A DNA stretch of 64,000 bases from Arthrobacter sp. ISL-48 (GCF_018613805.1 NZ_JAGGPL010000009.1:194875-258874); one strand, 5' to 3'. Positions 1-8,637 are shown, counted from the stretch's first letter. Translations and numbers: made by a program. The notes: a model not told the origin generated them from the sequence alone.

Positions 1-266
1 ACCCTGACGACCTCACTGACTCAGATCTCGTACGTTGCTTCTACGGCGATGCGAACTTTGAGCGGAAGCGCCGCGCTGAACAGTTGGCAACAGAATTCGG
101 CGTGCCGGCTACGGCTGTGGCGTTGGCCTACGTGCTCGCCCAGCAGTTCCCAACCTTTGCACTGGTTGGGCCACGGTCAATCGCGGAGTATCGCTCCACG
201 ATGACGGGTCTCGGCATCGAACTAAACGAGGAACAGACATCGTGGCTGGATCTACGCAACGGCTAG
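1..266 (+). CDS. Aldo/keto reductase, C-terminal part (cut by window edge)
   Basis: The frame is open from the left edge and ends at TAG 264-266. The roughly 87 visible residues match the C-terminal end of the aldo/keto reductase family: an alternating RRAEQL..EFGVPATAVALAYVL helix, then the cofactor-binding FALVGPRSIAE segment and a final short helix. The NADPH-binding 'GPRS' region is present; the catalytic Asp/Tyr/Lys/His residues lie outside the window. Bases 102-266 recur almost exactly at 2886-3050, on the far side of the GH74 gene. This copy keeps its natural stop, so it is probably the 3' end of the working gene. Substrate cannot be said from this part. Confidence 0.85.
   Translation, partial: PDDLTDSDLVRCFYGDANFERKRRAEQLATEFGVPATAVALAYVLAQQFPTFALVGPRSIAEYRSTMTGLGIELNEEQTSWLDLRNG
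102..266 (+). repeat. Direct repeat, copy A (aldo/keto reductase 3' end)
   Basis: This 165-base stretch repeats without gaps at 2886-3050. By eye about six mismatches occur over the first 162 bases, and the stop TAG here reads CAG in copy B. The two copies bracket the GH74 gene. Confidence 0.9.
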
Positions 267-413
267 AACCACTTTCAGCGGCTCCGCCCCTACCCCCGCC
301 AACCCTCAAGACGGCTTCGGCCCGGAGGGAACCAGCGCAGGTACCAACACACAGCAACACCCCAACACCACCACCGCACCACACTTTTGATCACATCTAG
401 GAAGGGACGCACC

Positions 414-2798
414 ATGACCACATTCCCCAACGGCGCCGGGCTGTCACGTCGAGGTTTCCTCGCAGCAGCCGGGGCGACCGCCGTGATAGCGGCCGGGACC
501 TCCTCCGCCTGGGCCGGAGAGAACTCCGATTCGAAGCAGATCAACGGCTACACCTGGAAGAACGCCGTCATCAACGGCGGCGGCTTCGCGTCCGGCATCG
601 TGTTCAACGAGACCGAGGCGAACCTGATCTACGCGCGCACCGACGTCGGCGGCTGCTACCGCTGGCAGGAGGACACGCGCACCTGGACACCGCTGCTCGA
701 CTGGGTGCCGCGCGCGAAGTGGGGCTACCAGTACGTGGTTTCGATGGCCTCCGACCCGGTCGAGACCAACCGCGTCTACGCCGCCGTCGGCGCCTACACG
801 AACGACTGGGACCCCAACAACGGCGCGATCCTCTATTCCGACGACAGGGGCAAGACCTGGGGCATCGCCGAGCTGCCGTTCAAGCAGGGCGGCAACATGC
901 CCGGCCGCGGCATGGGCGAGCGGCTGGCCGTCAACCCCGCCAACAACGCCGAGCTGTACCTGGGCACGCCCAGCGGGAACGGCCTGTGGCGCTCCAAGGA
1001 CTACGGCCGGACCTGGGCAGCGGTGGCGAACTTCCCCAACCCCGGGAACTTCGTCATCGAGCCCGGCAACATCATCTTGGGCGACAACCAGGGCGTGATC
1101 TGGATCGACTTCGACCAGATCGGCGGGAAGATCTATGTGGGCGTGGCAGACCCGGCCGACCCGCTCTACGTTTCGGAAGACGGTGGGGCGACCTGGCAGG
1201 CCGTCCCCGGCGCCGCCGAAGCGCTCGGAGCGGTCGACGGGAACCGCACCTTCCCCAACCAGTCCGCAGCGGACGACACCAACGGATACCTGTACATCGC
1301 CACCTGCAACGACCCGGGCCCCGGCAACGCTCCGGCCGCTTCGGGCAACGGCGGCAAGATCATGCGACTCGCCACCCAGACCGGCGAATGGACCGACGTC
1401 ACCCCGCCCTACAACCCGCGCGGCGTGATCCCCGGCTTCGGCGGCATCACCGTCGACCGCCAAAACCCCGGCACGCTCATGACGGTCACGCGCAACAACT
1501 GGTGGCCAGACGAAATCATCTACCGCTCCACCGACTCCGGCCAGACCTGGCAGCTCAGCTGGGACTACGCCGAAGGCCAGGACCGTCACGACCGGTTCGA
1601 CATGGACACCTCGGGCAGCCCATGGCTGTCGTTCAACGGCGAGGACCAGGGCCCGGCATACGCGGTCAAGCAAGGGTGGATGATCGACGCCCTCGCCATC
1701 GACCCGCACCGCTCCGATCGCATTATGTGGGGCACCGGCGCGACCATCTGGGGCAGCGACGAGCTGACGCGGTGGGACTCGCAGGGCGATCTGATCGGCA
1801 AGGACGAGGCCGGCCTGCGGATCGCCCTGCCGGTCGAGAAATTCACCGTGGGAGTCCGCGCCGAAGGCATCGAGGAGTGCGCGATCATCGACCTCGCGGC
1901 GCTCGGCGGCACGCTCTTCTCCGCCGTCGGCGATGAAACCGGCTTCGTCCACACCGACCTCGACAGGGCCGAATCCATGATCGACACCGGCTGGTCCATG
2001 GCCACCAGTGTGGACTTCGCCCAGTCCGACCCGGACGTCCTCGTCGCCGTCGGCCAGGGGTACTACGGCAACGAGAAGCGCCACGTCGGCGTCTCCACCG
2101 ACCGGGGCAAGACCTGGCGCAACACCGGCATCGAAGGCCTCGCCGGCGACCGCCACCCCGGCACCGTCGCGGTCAGCGCCGACGCGTCCAGGATCGTCTG
2201 GTCGCCGAGCGACACCGAGATCACTCCGGTGTACAGCACCGACCTGGGCGTGACGTGGACTCCGGTCAAGGGGCTCCCGGCGGGAGCGAAGATCAAGTCC
2301 GACCGCGTCAAGGCGTCGGTCCTGTACGCGTTCTCCGGCGGCGCGTTCTACCGCAGCACCGACGGGGGCGCGACGTTCACCGGCACAGGCGCGACCGGCC
2401 TGCCCGCCGAAGGCGTCGACGACTTCCGCGTCGCGCCCGGCCAGAAGGGCCACGTCTGGCTCTGCGGCCGCAGCGACAAGGCCGGGGTTGCAAAGGGCCT
2501 GTGGCACTCCAAGGACGGCGGCACCACCTGGACCCGCATCCGCGCCGTCGACCTGGCGATCGGCGTCGGCTTCGGCAAGGCCGCCAAGCGGAATGGCTAC
2601 CCGGCGATCTACACGACGGCCACCGTCGGCGGCCAGGACGGCTTCTTCCGCTCGATCGACGGCGGCACCACCTGGCAGCGCATCAACGACGACGCCCACC
2701 AATGGGGCCTCGCCGGGGCCGTCATCACCGGCGACCCCGAGATCTACGGCCGCGTCTACCTCTCCGGCCGCGGCATCATCTACGGCGACATCGCCTGA
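414..2798 (+). CDS. Secreted xyloglucanase, GH74 family, Tat signal
   Basis: Protein of 794 residues. I chose ATG 414 because GGAAGG lies at 400-405; an in-frame TTG at 387 has no ribosome site. The N-terminus carries a twin-arginine signal (SRRGFLAAAG) with a hydrophobic stretch and an AWA-like cleavage site near residue 35. The rest is a double seven-bladed propeller rich in sialidase-type SxDxGxTW repeats, typical of GH74 enzymes that cut the glucan backbone of xyloglucan. The two expected catalytic aspartates appear in TDVGG (about residue 77) and AVGDETGF (about residue 507). No carbohydrate-binding module follows, so it probably acts as a free extracellular enzyme. Endo versus exo mode cannot be read from sequence alone. 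The gene sits alone, between two copies of an unrelated reductase 3' end. Confidence 0.93.
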   Translation: MTTFPNGAGLSRRGFLAAAGATAVIAAGTSSAWAGENSDSKQINGYTWKNAVINGGGFASGIVFNETEANLIYARTDVGGCYRWQEDTRTWTPLLDWVPRAKWGYQYVVSMASDPVETNRVYAAVGAYTNDWDPNNGAILYSDDRGKTWGIAELPFKQGGNMPGRGMGERLAVNPANNAELYLGTPSGNGLWRSKDYGRTWAAVANFPNPGNFVIEPGNIILGDNQGVIWIDFDQIGGKIYVGVADPADPLYVSEDGGATWQAVPGAAEALGAVDGNRTFPNQSAADDTNGYLYIATCNDPGPGNAPAASGNGGKIMRLATQTGEWTDVTPPYNPRGVIPGFGGITVDRQNPGTLMTVTRNNWWPDEIIYRSTDSGQTWQLSWDYAEGQDRHDRFDMDTSGSPWLSFNGEDQGPAYAVKQGWMIDALAIDPHRSDRIMWGTGATIWGSDELTRWDSQGDLIGKDEAGLRIALPVEKFTVGVRAEGIEECAIIDLAALGGTLFSAVGDETGFVHTDLDRAESMIDTGWSMATSVDFAQSDPDVLVAVGQGYYGNEKRHVGVSTDRGKTWRNTGIEGLAGDRHPGTVAVSADASRIVWSPSDTEITPVYSTDLGVTWTPVKGLPAGAKIKSDRVKASVLYAFSGGAFYRSTDGGATFTGTGATGLPAEGVDDFRVAPGQKGHVWLCGRSDKAGVAKGLWHSKDGGTTWTRIRAVDLAIGVGFGKAAKRNGYPAIYTTATVGGQDGFFRSIDGGTTWQRINDDAHQWGLAGAVITGDPEIYGRVYLSGRGIIYGDIA

Positions 2799-2804
2799 CG
2801 GGAG

Positions 2805-2837
2805 GATGGCCGCCCCGCGCGACGCGGGGCGGCCATC
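2805..2837 (+). terminator. Hairpin after GH74 gene
   Basis: Perfect 15-base inverted repeat (2805-2819 with 2823-2837) and a three-base loop, starting six bases after the GH74 stop. It is very GC-rich and lacks a T run, as is common for actinobacterial terminators. Confidence 0.75.
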
Positions 2838-2885
2838 GCCGGCGTGACACCCCGAAAGGAATCCCGATCACCGGAACACACCGGG

Positions 2886-3062
2886 GTGCCGGCTACGGCT
2901 GTGGCGTTGGCCTATGTGCCGGCCCAGCAGTTCCCAACCTTTGCACTGGTTGGGCCACGGTCAATAGCGGAGTATCGCTCCACGCTGACGGGTCTCGGCA
3001 TCGAACTAGACGAGGAACAGACATCGTGGCTGGATCTACGCAACGGCCAGAACAGCTTTTAG
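2886..3062 (+). pseudogene. Aldo/keto reductase 3' fragment (direct repeat copy B)
   Basis: A headless copy of the last 54 codons of the aldo/keto reductase at the left edge. The reading frame is kept and starts abruptly at VPATAVALAYV, with no start codon or ribosome site of its own. The original stop has changed to CAG, so the frame runs four further codons to TAG 3060-3062. Identity to copy A (102-266) is high but not perfect, about 96% by eye, so it may derive from a sister allele rather than a very recent duplication. It is not expected to make a functional protein. Confidence 0.85.
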
Positions 3063-3266
3063 CAGCTGTCCTGACCGTCTGAACACGGTGCCCGGGCTGG
3101 CTGTTCTCGCCTCCCCTGGCACCGTGATCTCCACTTTCGGCGGCCTTTCGGCAGGCACTGTTCAGCCCGTTCAAAGGTGCCTAAACTGGCAGGACAATCG
3201 TGCGAAGCCTCCCGCCTGTTGCTGACGTCTGTTGCCCCGCGCGGACCAGTCAAGCAAGGAAGCATC

Positions 3267-4205
3267 ATGCGCCGAACAGTACAACGCCGTACCGCCATCG
3301 CGTTCATCGCGCTCATGGCATTGCTCGTCCCCACCCTGCCGGCCGCCGCCGCGCCGTTCGCGGACACGGTCATCGACCTCGTCGGCGCCACCTCCGCTGA
3401 GGGGATCGCCGCCGGAACGGGAACCACCTTCTACGCGGGGGACCTGGAACTGGGCGATATTTACCAGGGGGACATCCGCACGGGAATGACCGAGCTCCTC
3501 ATTGATGCCCCCGATGGCAGGATGGCCGTCGGCATGAAGTTCGACGCCGGCACCAACTTGCTGTTCGTGGCGGGCGGCGCCGCCGGCAATGCGTACGTCT
3601 ACAACACAGCGACGCTGGAACCCATTGCGGAGATCACCTTGACCACGCTGCCGGGTTCGTTCATCAACGATGTCACGCTCACTCCGCGAGGCGCATGGTT
3701 CACGAACTCGAAGTACCCGGAGTTGTACTTCGTTCCTTTTGACGGTTTGGACGATCCGGATGCGATCGTGACGCTGTCGCTAACCGATCCGGGACTCGTC
3801 CTGGAAGATCCGGCAACACAATTCGGCTTCAATGGCATTGCCTCGGCCAAGGGCGGCAATGTGCTCCTTGTGGCCCACTCGCAGAACCAGGCAATCTACA
3901 CAGTCGCCCCGGACACCGGCGCGAGTGCGCTGGTGGAAGGCGTGAGCGTGCCGAACGTCGACGGCATTCTGGTGCGAGGCCAGCAACTTTGGGCGGTGCA
4001 GAACTTCTCGAACCAGATCAGCCGCATCGACCTCGCTAAAAACTTCTCCTCCGGGGTTGTCGAGGATGTCATCATCAACGAGGAAGCCTTCCAGATCCCA
4101 ACTACTGCCGCGCTGTTCGGCAACACGCTGGCAGTCGTGAACGCAAAGTTCGACGAGCCGACGGCCACGATATTCGAGGTGGTCCTGGTCCCGGCCCGAC
4201 TCTAG
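3267..4205 (+). CDS. Secreted beta-propeller protein, SMP-30/NHL-like
   Basis: Protein of 312 residues. ATG 3267 follows AAGGAAG at about 3256-3262; the open frame reaches back to 3177 without another good site. Residues 1-30 form a Sec signal (RRT...FIALMALLVPTLPAAAA). The mature part has repeated strands with 'EGIAAG', 'NDVTLTPRG' and 'NGIASAKG' segments like those of SMP-30/gluconolactonase or NHL-type six-bladed propellers. The metal ligands of gluconolactonases cannot be assigned with certainty, so enzymatic activity is open. It is flanked by the reductase fragment and a palindromic repeat and looks monocistronic. Confidence 0.7.
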   Translation: MRRTVQRRTAIAFIALMALLVPTLPAAAAPFADTVIDLVGATSAEGIAAGTGTTFYAGDLELGDIYQGDIRTGMTELLIDAPDGRMAVGMKFDAGTNLLFVAGGAAGNAYVYNTATLEPIAEITLTTLPGSFINDVTLTPRGAWFTNSKYPELYFVPFDGLDDPDAIVTLSLTDPGLVLEDPATQFGFNGIASAKGGNVLLVAHSQNQAIYTVAPDTGASALVEGVSVPNVDGILVRGQQLWAVQNFSNQISRIDLAKNFSSGVVEDVIINEEAFQIPTTAALFGNTLAVVNAKFDEPTATIFEVVLVPARL

Positions 4206-4215
4206 GCCCTAAAAT

Positions 4216-4279
4216 CCCAACTGACTGGCAGTTAACGTCGTCAAAAAGCCTTTTCGCGACGTCTGCTGCCAGTCAGTTT
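4216..4279. repeat. Palindromic intergenic element, copy 1 (also likely bidirectional terminator)
   Basis: Imperfect inverted repeat of about 23-25 bases: arm 4216-4240 pairs with 4257-4279, including a perfect 13-base outer stem and an inner ACGTCG/CGACGT stem, around a loop with T-rich and A-rich runs. It lies between two convergent genes and so can end both transcripts. A related element with the same inner and outer consensus occurs at 8533-8600. Confidence 0.7.
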
Positions 4280-4307
4280 CGGTTGTCTGGCCTGGATCGA
4301 GCGAGAA

Positions 4308-4952
4308 CTAGATGGTCCGCGGTGCGTTGGCCAGGTTCTCCTTGAGTTCTGCCTCGTTCTGGCGGATGACGTAGGCCGGCCGGTCCCGCTCCACCCGCCA
4401 GCTTTCCGAGAGCAGGCCGATGTTGACGGTGTCGAAGCCGAACTCGTCGTACAGCCGGGTCACCAGCTCAGCCGCCTCGGGATAGTCACTGGCCGTGGCC
4501 AGGGCCCGGCGGTCGGGGGTGCCCACTGGACTGCCGTCTGTGGTGATCTGGGACGCCATGATGTGGTTGAAGCCCTTGGCCACCTTGGAGTCCGGCAGGT
4601 GTTCCTGGAGGAGCCCGGAGGTAGTGGCCTCTCCGTTGTCCAGGGCCGGGATGTGGCCATCCCGCTCCCAGTAGTAGTTATTGGTATCAATGACGATCTT
4701 GCCAGCCAGCGGCTCCACCGGGATGTCCTTGTAGTTCCTGAGCGGAACGGTGACGACGGCGAAGTCCCCCGCCGCTGCTGCTTCCGCGGGCGTCGAAGCG
4801 CGGGCCTTCGGGCCCAGGTCCGCTACGAGTTCCGTCAGGGTTTCCGGGCCGCGGGAGTTGCTGATGACCACGTCATAGCCAAGCTCAACCGCCTTCCGGG
4901 CAACCGCGCTACCAATGTGACCTGCACCGATGATTCCTATTGTTGTTGTCAT
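4308..4952 (-). CDS. NADP-binding reductase, F420-dependent NADP reductase-like
   Basis: Protein of 214 residues made almost wholly of one Rossmann domain. It starts with IGIIGAGHIGSAVARKAVELG, whose glycine-rich loop is followed by 'SNSRGPETL', suiting NADP rather than NAD. Later segments 'VVTVPLRNY', 'DTNNYY' and 'KGFNHI' match the NADPH:F420 oxidoreductase / YrpC-like family (COG2085), whose members act on F420 or on unknown small substrates. Length fits the family. The gene is convergent with the propeller gene and has its own upstream region shared with the PL11 promoter. The natural substrate is unknown. Confidence 0.8.
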   Translation of the reverse strand: MTTTIGIIGAGHIGSAVARKAVELGYDVVISNSRGPETLTELVADLGPKARASTPAEAAAAGDFAVVTVPLRNYKDIPVEPLAGKIVIDTNNYYWERDGHIPALDNGEATTSGLLQEHLPDSKVAKGFNHIMASQITTDGSPVGTPDRRALATASDYPEAAELVTRLYDEFGFDTVNIGLLSESWRVERDRPAYVIRQNEAELKENLANAPRTI

Positions 4953-5311
4953 GTCCGGGCCAACAGCATGCCGCTCGCAAATATTTCAGCGGCTGCTCGG
5001 GAATAAATCAGCTGAGTCCTCGGCGCCCTGTCCAGGGGCATGAGGGCCAGCCTGGTTCCAGCTGTTGGAGTGCTGTGCACTCCCATCACCTGGCCCAAGA
5101 AACTAGTTTGAACAATTTCTACCATTTAGCACGGCTTCAGGCTTGACCATAGCAGAGAGAGGCTGATAGACCTAGAGGCGCAGAAAGCGCTTTCTCTGGT
5201 CACGACATTCTTCTGGAAATTCCGACGAAGGATGTCTGCGCAGGAAATGAAACGTTACAAACTTGTCTGGTGCGGCAGAATTCCTGTCGCCAGCATCAAA
5301 GGAGATGTTCT
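4953..5311. other. Divergent intergenic region upstream of PL11 gene
   Basis: About 360 bases without a convincing gene. It contains a LacI-type palindrome (5182-5195), a possible promoter for the PL11 gene (TTGACC at 5143-5148, GATAGA at 5165-5170, 16-base spacer) and the ribosome site AAAGGAG at 5298-5304. Confidence 0.6.
5182..5195. promoter_or_regulatory. LacI-type operator upstream of PL11 gene
   Basis: Perfect 14-base palindrome AGAAAGCGCTTTCT with the central CG typical of LacI/GalR operators. It lies just downstream of a possible -10 box. Near-identical sites occur at 11347-11360 (PL26 gene) and 38391-38536 (galactoside genes). Confidence 0.8.
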
Positions 5312-7363
5312 TTGGCATACCCCGCGAAGTGTTGCACTCAAGCTCCGGCACAAAGCCGCCGTCCTCGCCTCCGACGCAAGACCAGCCACCTGTGGAAGGG
5401 GACGCCGCTGGCTGCAGCGGCGTCCCTCGCAGTAGTGGCCCTGGCCTTCACCGGCGTTCCCTTGGCGCAGGCGGTCCCCGGCCCGGCGGCAGGCGCTCCC
5501 GGGCAGGCGTCGGCTCACTCCGGCACTGCCGGCCTCCAAAGGCAGGTGGAAAACCTGGACCGCGCGCCCGTGGCCGTGCTTACGGACCACGGAGTCAGCC
5601 TGGGCTGGCGGATGCTCGGCCTGGATAAGGACAGCATTGGCTTTCACGTGATCCGGGACGGTGTGCAAATCACCGAAGAGCCCATCCGGAACAGCACCAC
5701 TTACATTGATCCGGCCGGAACAGCGTTGTCCAAGTACGTGATCATGGCCGTCGGGAACGGCAATGGCCAGGACAAGCTCACGGACGAGTTTGCTCCGATG
5801 CCGCAGAACTACCTGGCCATCAAGCTGGACAAGCCGGCGGACGGCATCGCCAAGGACGGCAAGCCTTACGGTTACTCCGCCAATGACGCCAGCGTGGCCG
5901 ACCTTGACGGGGACGGCAAGTACGAGGTCATCCAGATGTGGGCGCCGTCCAACGCCAAGGACAACTCGCAGTCGGGCTACACCGGCAACGTCTACGTGGA
6001 CGCCTACAAGATGGACGGCACCAAGCTCTGGCGCATAGACCTCGGTCACAACATCCGCGCCGGCGCCCACTACACGCAGCTGCTCGCCTACGATTTCGAT
6101 GGCGACGGCAAGGCTGAGGTGTCGATGAAGACGGCGGACGGCACCACGGACGGGGCTGGCACCGTGATCGGTGACCCGGCTGCCGACTACCGCAACAGTG
6201 CCGGTTATGTGCTGTCCGGCCCCGAATACCTCACGGTGTTCAACGGCAGGACCGGGACCATCATGGACACGGTGGACTACGATCCACCGCGCGGCAACGT
6301 CTCGGCCTGGGGTGACGGCTACGGCAACCGCGTGGACCGTTTCCTTGCCAGCGTGGCCTATCTCGACGGCGAACACCCGTCCCTGATGTTCAGCCGCGGC
6401 TACTACACCCGCACCGTCCTGGTCACCTATGACCTGCTGGGCGGCAAGCTGGTGAAGCGTTGGAAGTTCGATTCGGACGTGGCGGGAGCCGAATACAAGG
6501 GCCAGGGCAACCACAACATGTCCGTGGCTGACGTGGACCAGGACGGCAAGGATGAGTTCGTCTTTGGTTCCATGACCATTGACGACGACGGCAAGCCGCT
6601 GTACAACACCAAGCTCGGCCACGGCGACGCCATCCACACCGGCGACCTGGACCCGTCCCGTCCGGGCCTCGAAACCTTCGCCGTTCACGAAAGCATGAGC
6701 CAGAGCGGTAACCGGGGGGCCACCTTCCGTGACGCAGCCACTGGTGAAGTCCTTTGGAGTATCCCGGCCATCAAGGACACCGGACGCGGTGCAGCCGGCG
6801 ACATCGATCCCCGCTACGCCGGCGCGGAGGGCTGGGCTGTGGGCGGCGACGCGTCCTGGAACTCCCCGCGCGGGCAGCTGATGTCCGCCAAGGGGGAACT
6901 CATTACAGAAAAAATCCCGGCTGCGAACTTCCTGGCCTGGTGGGACGGGGACCCGCTGCGCGAAATCGTGGACCACGATTACAACACCTCCACCTCCACG
7001 GGCGTCCCCACTATTTCCAAGTGGAACTGGGAAACCGAATCAAGTGACCGCCTCCTGACCGCCACCGGCGCACGGAGCAACAACACCACCAAGGGCAATC
7101 CGTCCCTGCAAGCCGACCTGTTGGGCGACTGGCGTGAAGAACTTGCCTGGCCGTCGTCGGATAGCAGCGAGCTGCGGATCTACACCACTACGGCGCCCAC
7201 CCGGATGCGGCTCCGCACCCTGATGCACGATCCGATGTACCGGACCGGCGTCGCCCGCGAGAACGTCGCCTACAACCAGCCTCCGCACCCGAGCTTCTTC
7301 ATCGGCCAGGGTATGGAGACTCCTGCCATGCCGTCAGTCACGTACGCCGGCACCTCCGAGTAG
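5312..7363 (+). CDS. Rhamnogalacturonan lyase, PL11 family, secreted
   Basis: Protein of 683 residues. I chose TTG 5312 because AAAGGAG at 5298-5304 is spaced 7 bases before it; the frame is open back to 5270. A basic N-terminus and a hydrophobic segment ending VPLAQA (about residues 30-54) form a signal peptide. The mature protein is an eight-bladed-propeller lyase of the YesW/YesX type: 'DRAPVAVLTDHGVSLGWRML' at the start, calcium loops DLDGDGK, DFDGDGK and DVDQDGK, and the LLGDWREELAW motif near the end. Such enzymes cut the rhamnose-galacturonate backbone of rhamnogalacturonan I by beta-elimination. Endo (YesW) and exo (YesX) types cannot be separated here. The shared operator links it to the PL26 gene. 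Confidence 0.93.
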   Translation: MAYPAKCCTQAPAQSRRPRLRRKTSHLWKGTPLAAAASLAVVALAFTGVPLAQAVPGPAAGAPGQASAHSGTAGLQRQVENLDRAPVAVLTDHGVSLGWRMLGLDKDSIGFHVIRDGVQITEEPIRNSTTYIDPAGTALSKYVIMAVGNGNGQDKLTDEFAPMPQNYLAIKLDKPADGIAKDGKPYGYSANDASVADLDGDGKYEVIQMWAPSNAKDNSQSGYTGNVYVDAYKMDGTKLWRIDLGHNIRAGAHYTQLLAYDFDGDGKAEVSMKTADGTTDGAGTVIGDPAADYRNSAGYVLSGPEYLTVFNGRTGTIMDTVDYDPPRGNVSAWGDGYGNRVDRFLASVAYLDGEHPSLMFSRGYYTRTVLVTYDLLGGKLVKRWKFDSDVAGAEYKGQGNHNMSVADVDQDGKDEFVFGSMTIDDDGKPLYNTKLGHGDAIHTGDLDPSRPGLETFAVHESMSQSGNRGATFRDAATGEVLWSIPAIKDTGRGAAGDIDPRYAGAEGWAVGGDASWNSPRGQLMSAKGELITEKIPAANFLAWWDGDPLREIVDHDYNTSTSTGVPTISKWNWETESSDRLLTATGARSNNTTKGNPSLQADLLGDWREELAWPSSDSSELRIYTTTAPTRMRLRTLMHDPMYRTGVARENVAYNQPPHPSFFIGQGMETPAMPSVTYAGTSE

Positions 7364-7383
7364 CAGGGCGCTCGGCATCCGGG

Positions 7384-7424
7384 AACGGCCCTGGCCCGCA
7401 AAAACGTTGCGGGCCAGGGCCGTT
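7384..7424. terminator. Bidirectional terminator between PL11 and SRPBCC genes
   Basis: Perfect 16-base inverted repeat (7384-7399 with 7409-7424) around a loop containing AAAAACGTT, placed between two convergent genes. Confidence 0.85.
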
Positions 7425-7467
7425 CGTGCGGTTCAGGGCCGGTCAGCCCGTCCGACGGCGGTCCGGG

Positions 7468-8442
7468 TCAGTGCTGGCCGAGGTTTCCGCCCAGTGGCGG
7501 AAGGCCGCCTGGCCGGCCGTCGTCCTCACGGCGTTCCCCGGCGCTGAGATTTTCGCCCTCAACTGTTTCATCGGACTCGCCCTCGAGGTCCACCATGCCG
7601 TTGGTCTGGTCGAAAGTGTGCCCGATCTGCTCATCGCCGCGCTCGGCCAGTGGGTTGTCGCTGGTGCCGGCTGCGGTGGGATCGGTTGAAACCGGCTCCA
7701 TCGGTACGGACTCCATCGGCATCGGCTCCACGGGAACGGAGGAGTCCATTGGCGCCGGCTCCATCCGCGCGGGTTCCGTGACAGGCGGCATAGGCATGGA
7801 GGCGTCCATGCCGGTCACGTCACGGGCCTCATCCGCGTCCTTGTTCGTTCCCGCGCTCATGGCAGCGGCCGCGCCGGCAGCGGCGGCGACCCCGGCCGCC
7901 CCGGCCGCCTTGCCGGAGATTCCTGCCTTGCCGGAATCGCCCTGTGATGCTGCCGCGTCCTCAACCCCAGGGGTGCCCACGGATGTGCCCTCGTTGACCG
8001 AGCCCCGCCAGGCGCCGCTGGCATAGCCCTCATGTTCGATGAACTCCTTGAACTTTTTCAGGTCTGCCTCGGCCTGGCGCTCTACAACGTGCAGCTTGTC
8101 TCCCACCTTTTCGACCCATCCCTCGGGGTCATATTCGAGGGTCAGCCGCAGGGAGGTCTGTCCGCCGCCTACGTCCTCAAACTCCACGGCGCCGGCGTTG
8201 GTGGCCCCTTCCGTGGCGGCCCATGCAACCTTGCGGTCAGGAAGCTGCTCCAGGACCTTGGCAGTCCACTTCCTGCGGATGCCCGCGATTTCGGCCACCC
8301 ACTCCAGGCGGTCATCGCTGAGTTGCTTCACGCTTTTCACGCCGCCCATGAAGTGGGGGAATTCCTCGAACTGGGTCCACTGGTTGTATGCCGTGCTCAC
8401 CGGTACGTTCACCAGAATGCGTTTTTCCACCTTAGTGCTCAC
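7468..8442 (-). CDS. SRPBCC (START-like) protein with long low-complexity tail
   Basis: Protein of 324 residues. GTG 8442 is preceded by GAAGGAGA four bases away; upstream in-frame codons lack a site. Residues 1-145 are a polyketide-cyclase/coenzyme Q-binding type SRPBCC fold: RILVNVPVSTAYNQWTQFEEFP at the start and DLKKFKEFIE at the last helix. The following 180 residues are low-complexity: an alanine/glycine-rich hydrophobic run (AAGAAGVAAAAGAAAA), a run of Met-Glu-Pro/Met-Pro repeats, and an acidic, glycine-rich end. The domain binds hydrophobic ligands in relatives; no catalytic residues are evident. Stand-alone SRPBCC proteins like this are common in Arthrobacter, but the MEP tail is unusual. 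Function unknown. Confidence 0.8.
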   Translation of the reverse strand: MSTKVEKRILVNVPVSTAYNQWTQFEEFPHFMGGVKSVKQLSDDRLEWVAEIAGIRRKWTAKVLEQLPDRKVAWAATEGATNAGAVEFEDVGGGQTSLRLTLEYDPEGWVEKVGDKLHVVERQAEADLKKFKEFIEHEGYASGAWRGSVNEGTSVGTPGVEDAAASQGDSGKAGISGKAAGAAGVAAAAGAAAAMSAGTNKDADEARDVTGMDASMPMPPVTEPARMEPAPMDSSVPVEPMPMESVPMEPVSTDPTAAGTSDNPLAERGDEQIGHTFDQTNGMVDLEGESDETVEGENLSAGERREDDGRPGGLPPLGGNLGQH

Positions 8443-8532
8443 AACGTCTCCTTCGACTTGAACCGGATCTGATGAGGATTTATTAATCATCAGTATGCTT
8501 ACCATACCGCCGTCGGGAGTCCGGGAGCCAGC

Positions 8533-8600
8533 CCCAACCAGGTCGCCGTAGATGTCGTTATGGGGCGCCCCCTGACGACATCTGCTGCGACTCAGTTGGG
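8533..8600. repeat. Palindromic intergenic element, copy 2
   Basis: Imperfect 25-base arms (8533-8557 with 8576-8600, about 20 pairs) around an inner GGGGCGCCCC palindrome. Arm sequence resembles the element at 4216-4279 (shared CGACRTCTGCTGC...TCAGTT). It lies downstream of the PL26 gene, where it may also end transcription. Confidence 0.65.
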
Positions 8601-8637
8601 TGGAAAATGCGACGCCGGCAGCCTCCGGGAAGGCTGC

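Noticed and set aside
444..2702. 752-codon open frame on the minus strand
   Set aside because: It is the antisense shadow of the GH74 gene, which has a signal peptide, family motifs and catalytic residues.
2844..3062. 72-codon frame as an independent gene
   Set aside because: All recognisable sequence is a copy of the reductase 3' end; the first 14 codons are unrelated and have no ribosome site.
5255..6976. 573-codon open frame on the minus strand
   Set aside because: It lies antisense to the PL11 gene and is rich in Val, Ala, Arg, His and Gly with no domain signature; such frames arise from the GC-rich third positions of the true gene.
7726..7860. CRISPR-like or minisatellite repeat in the SRPBCC gene
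   Set aside because: The repeats are short in-frame Met/Glu/Pro codon runs inside a coding sequence, not spaced repeats.
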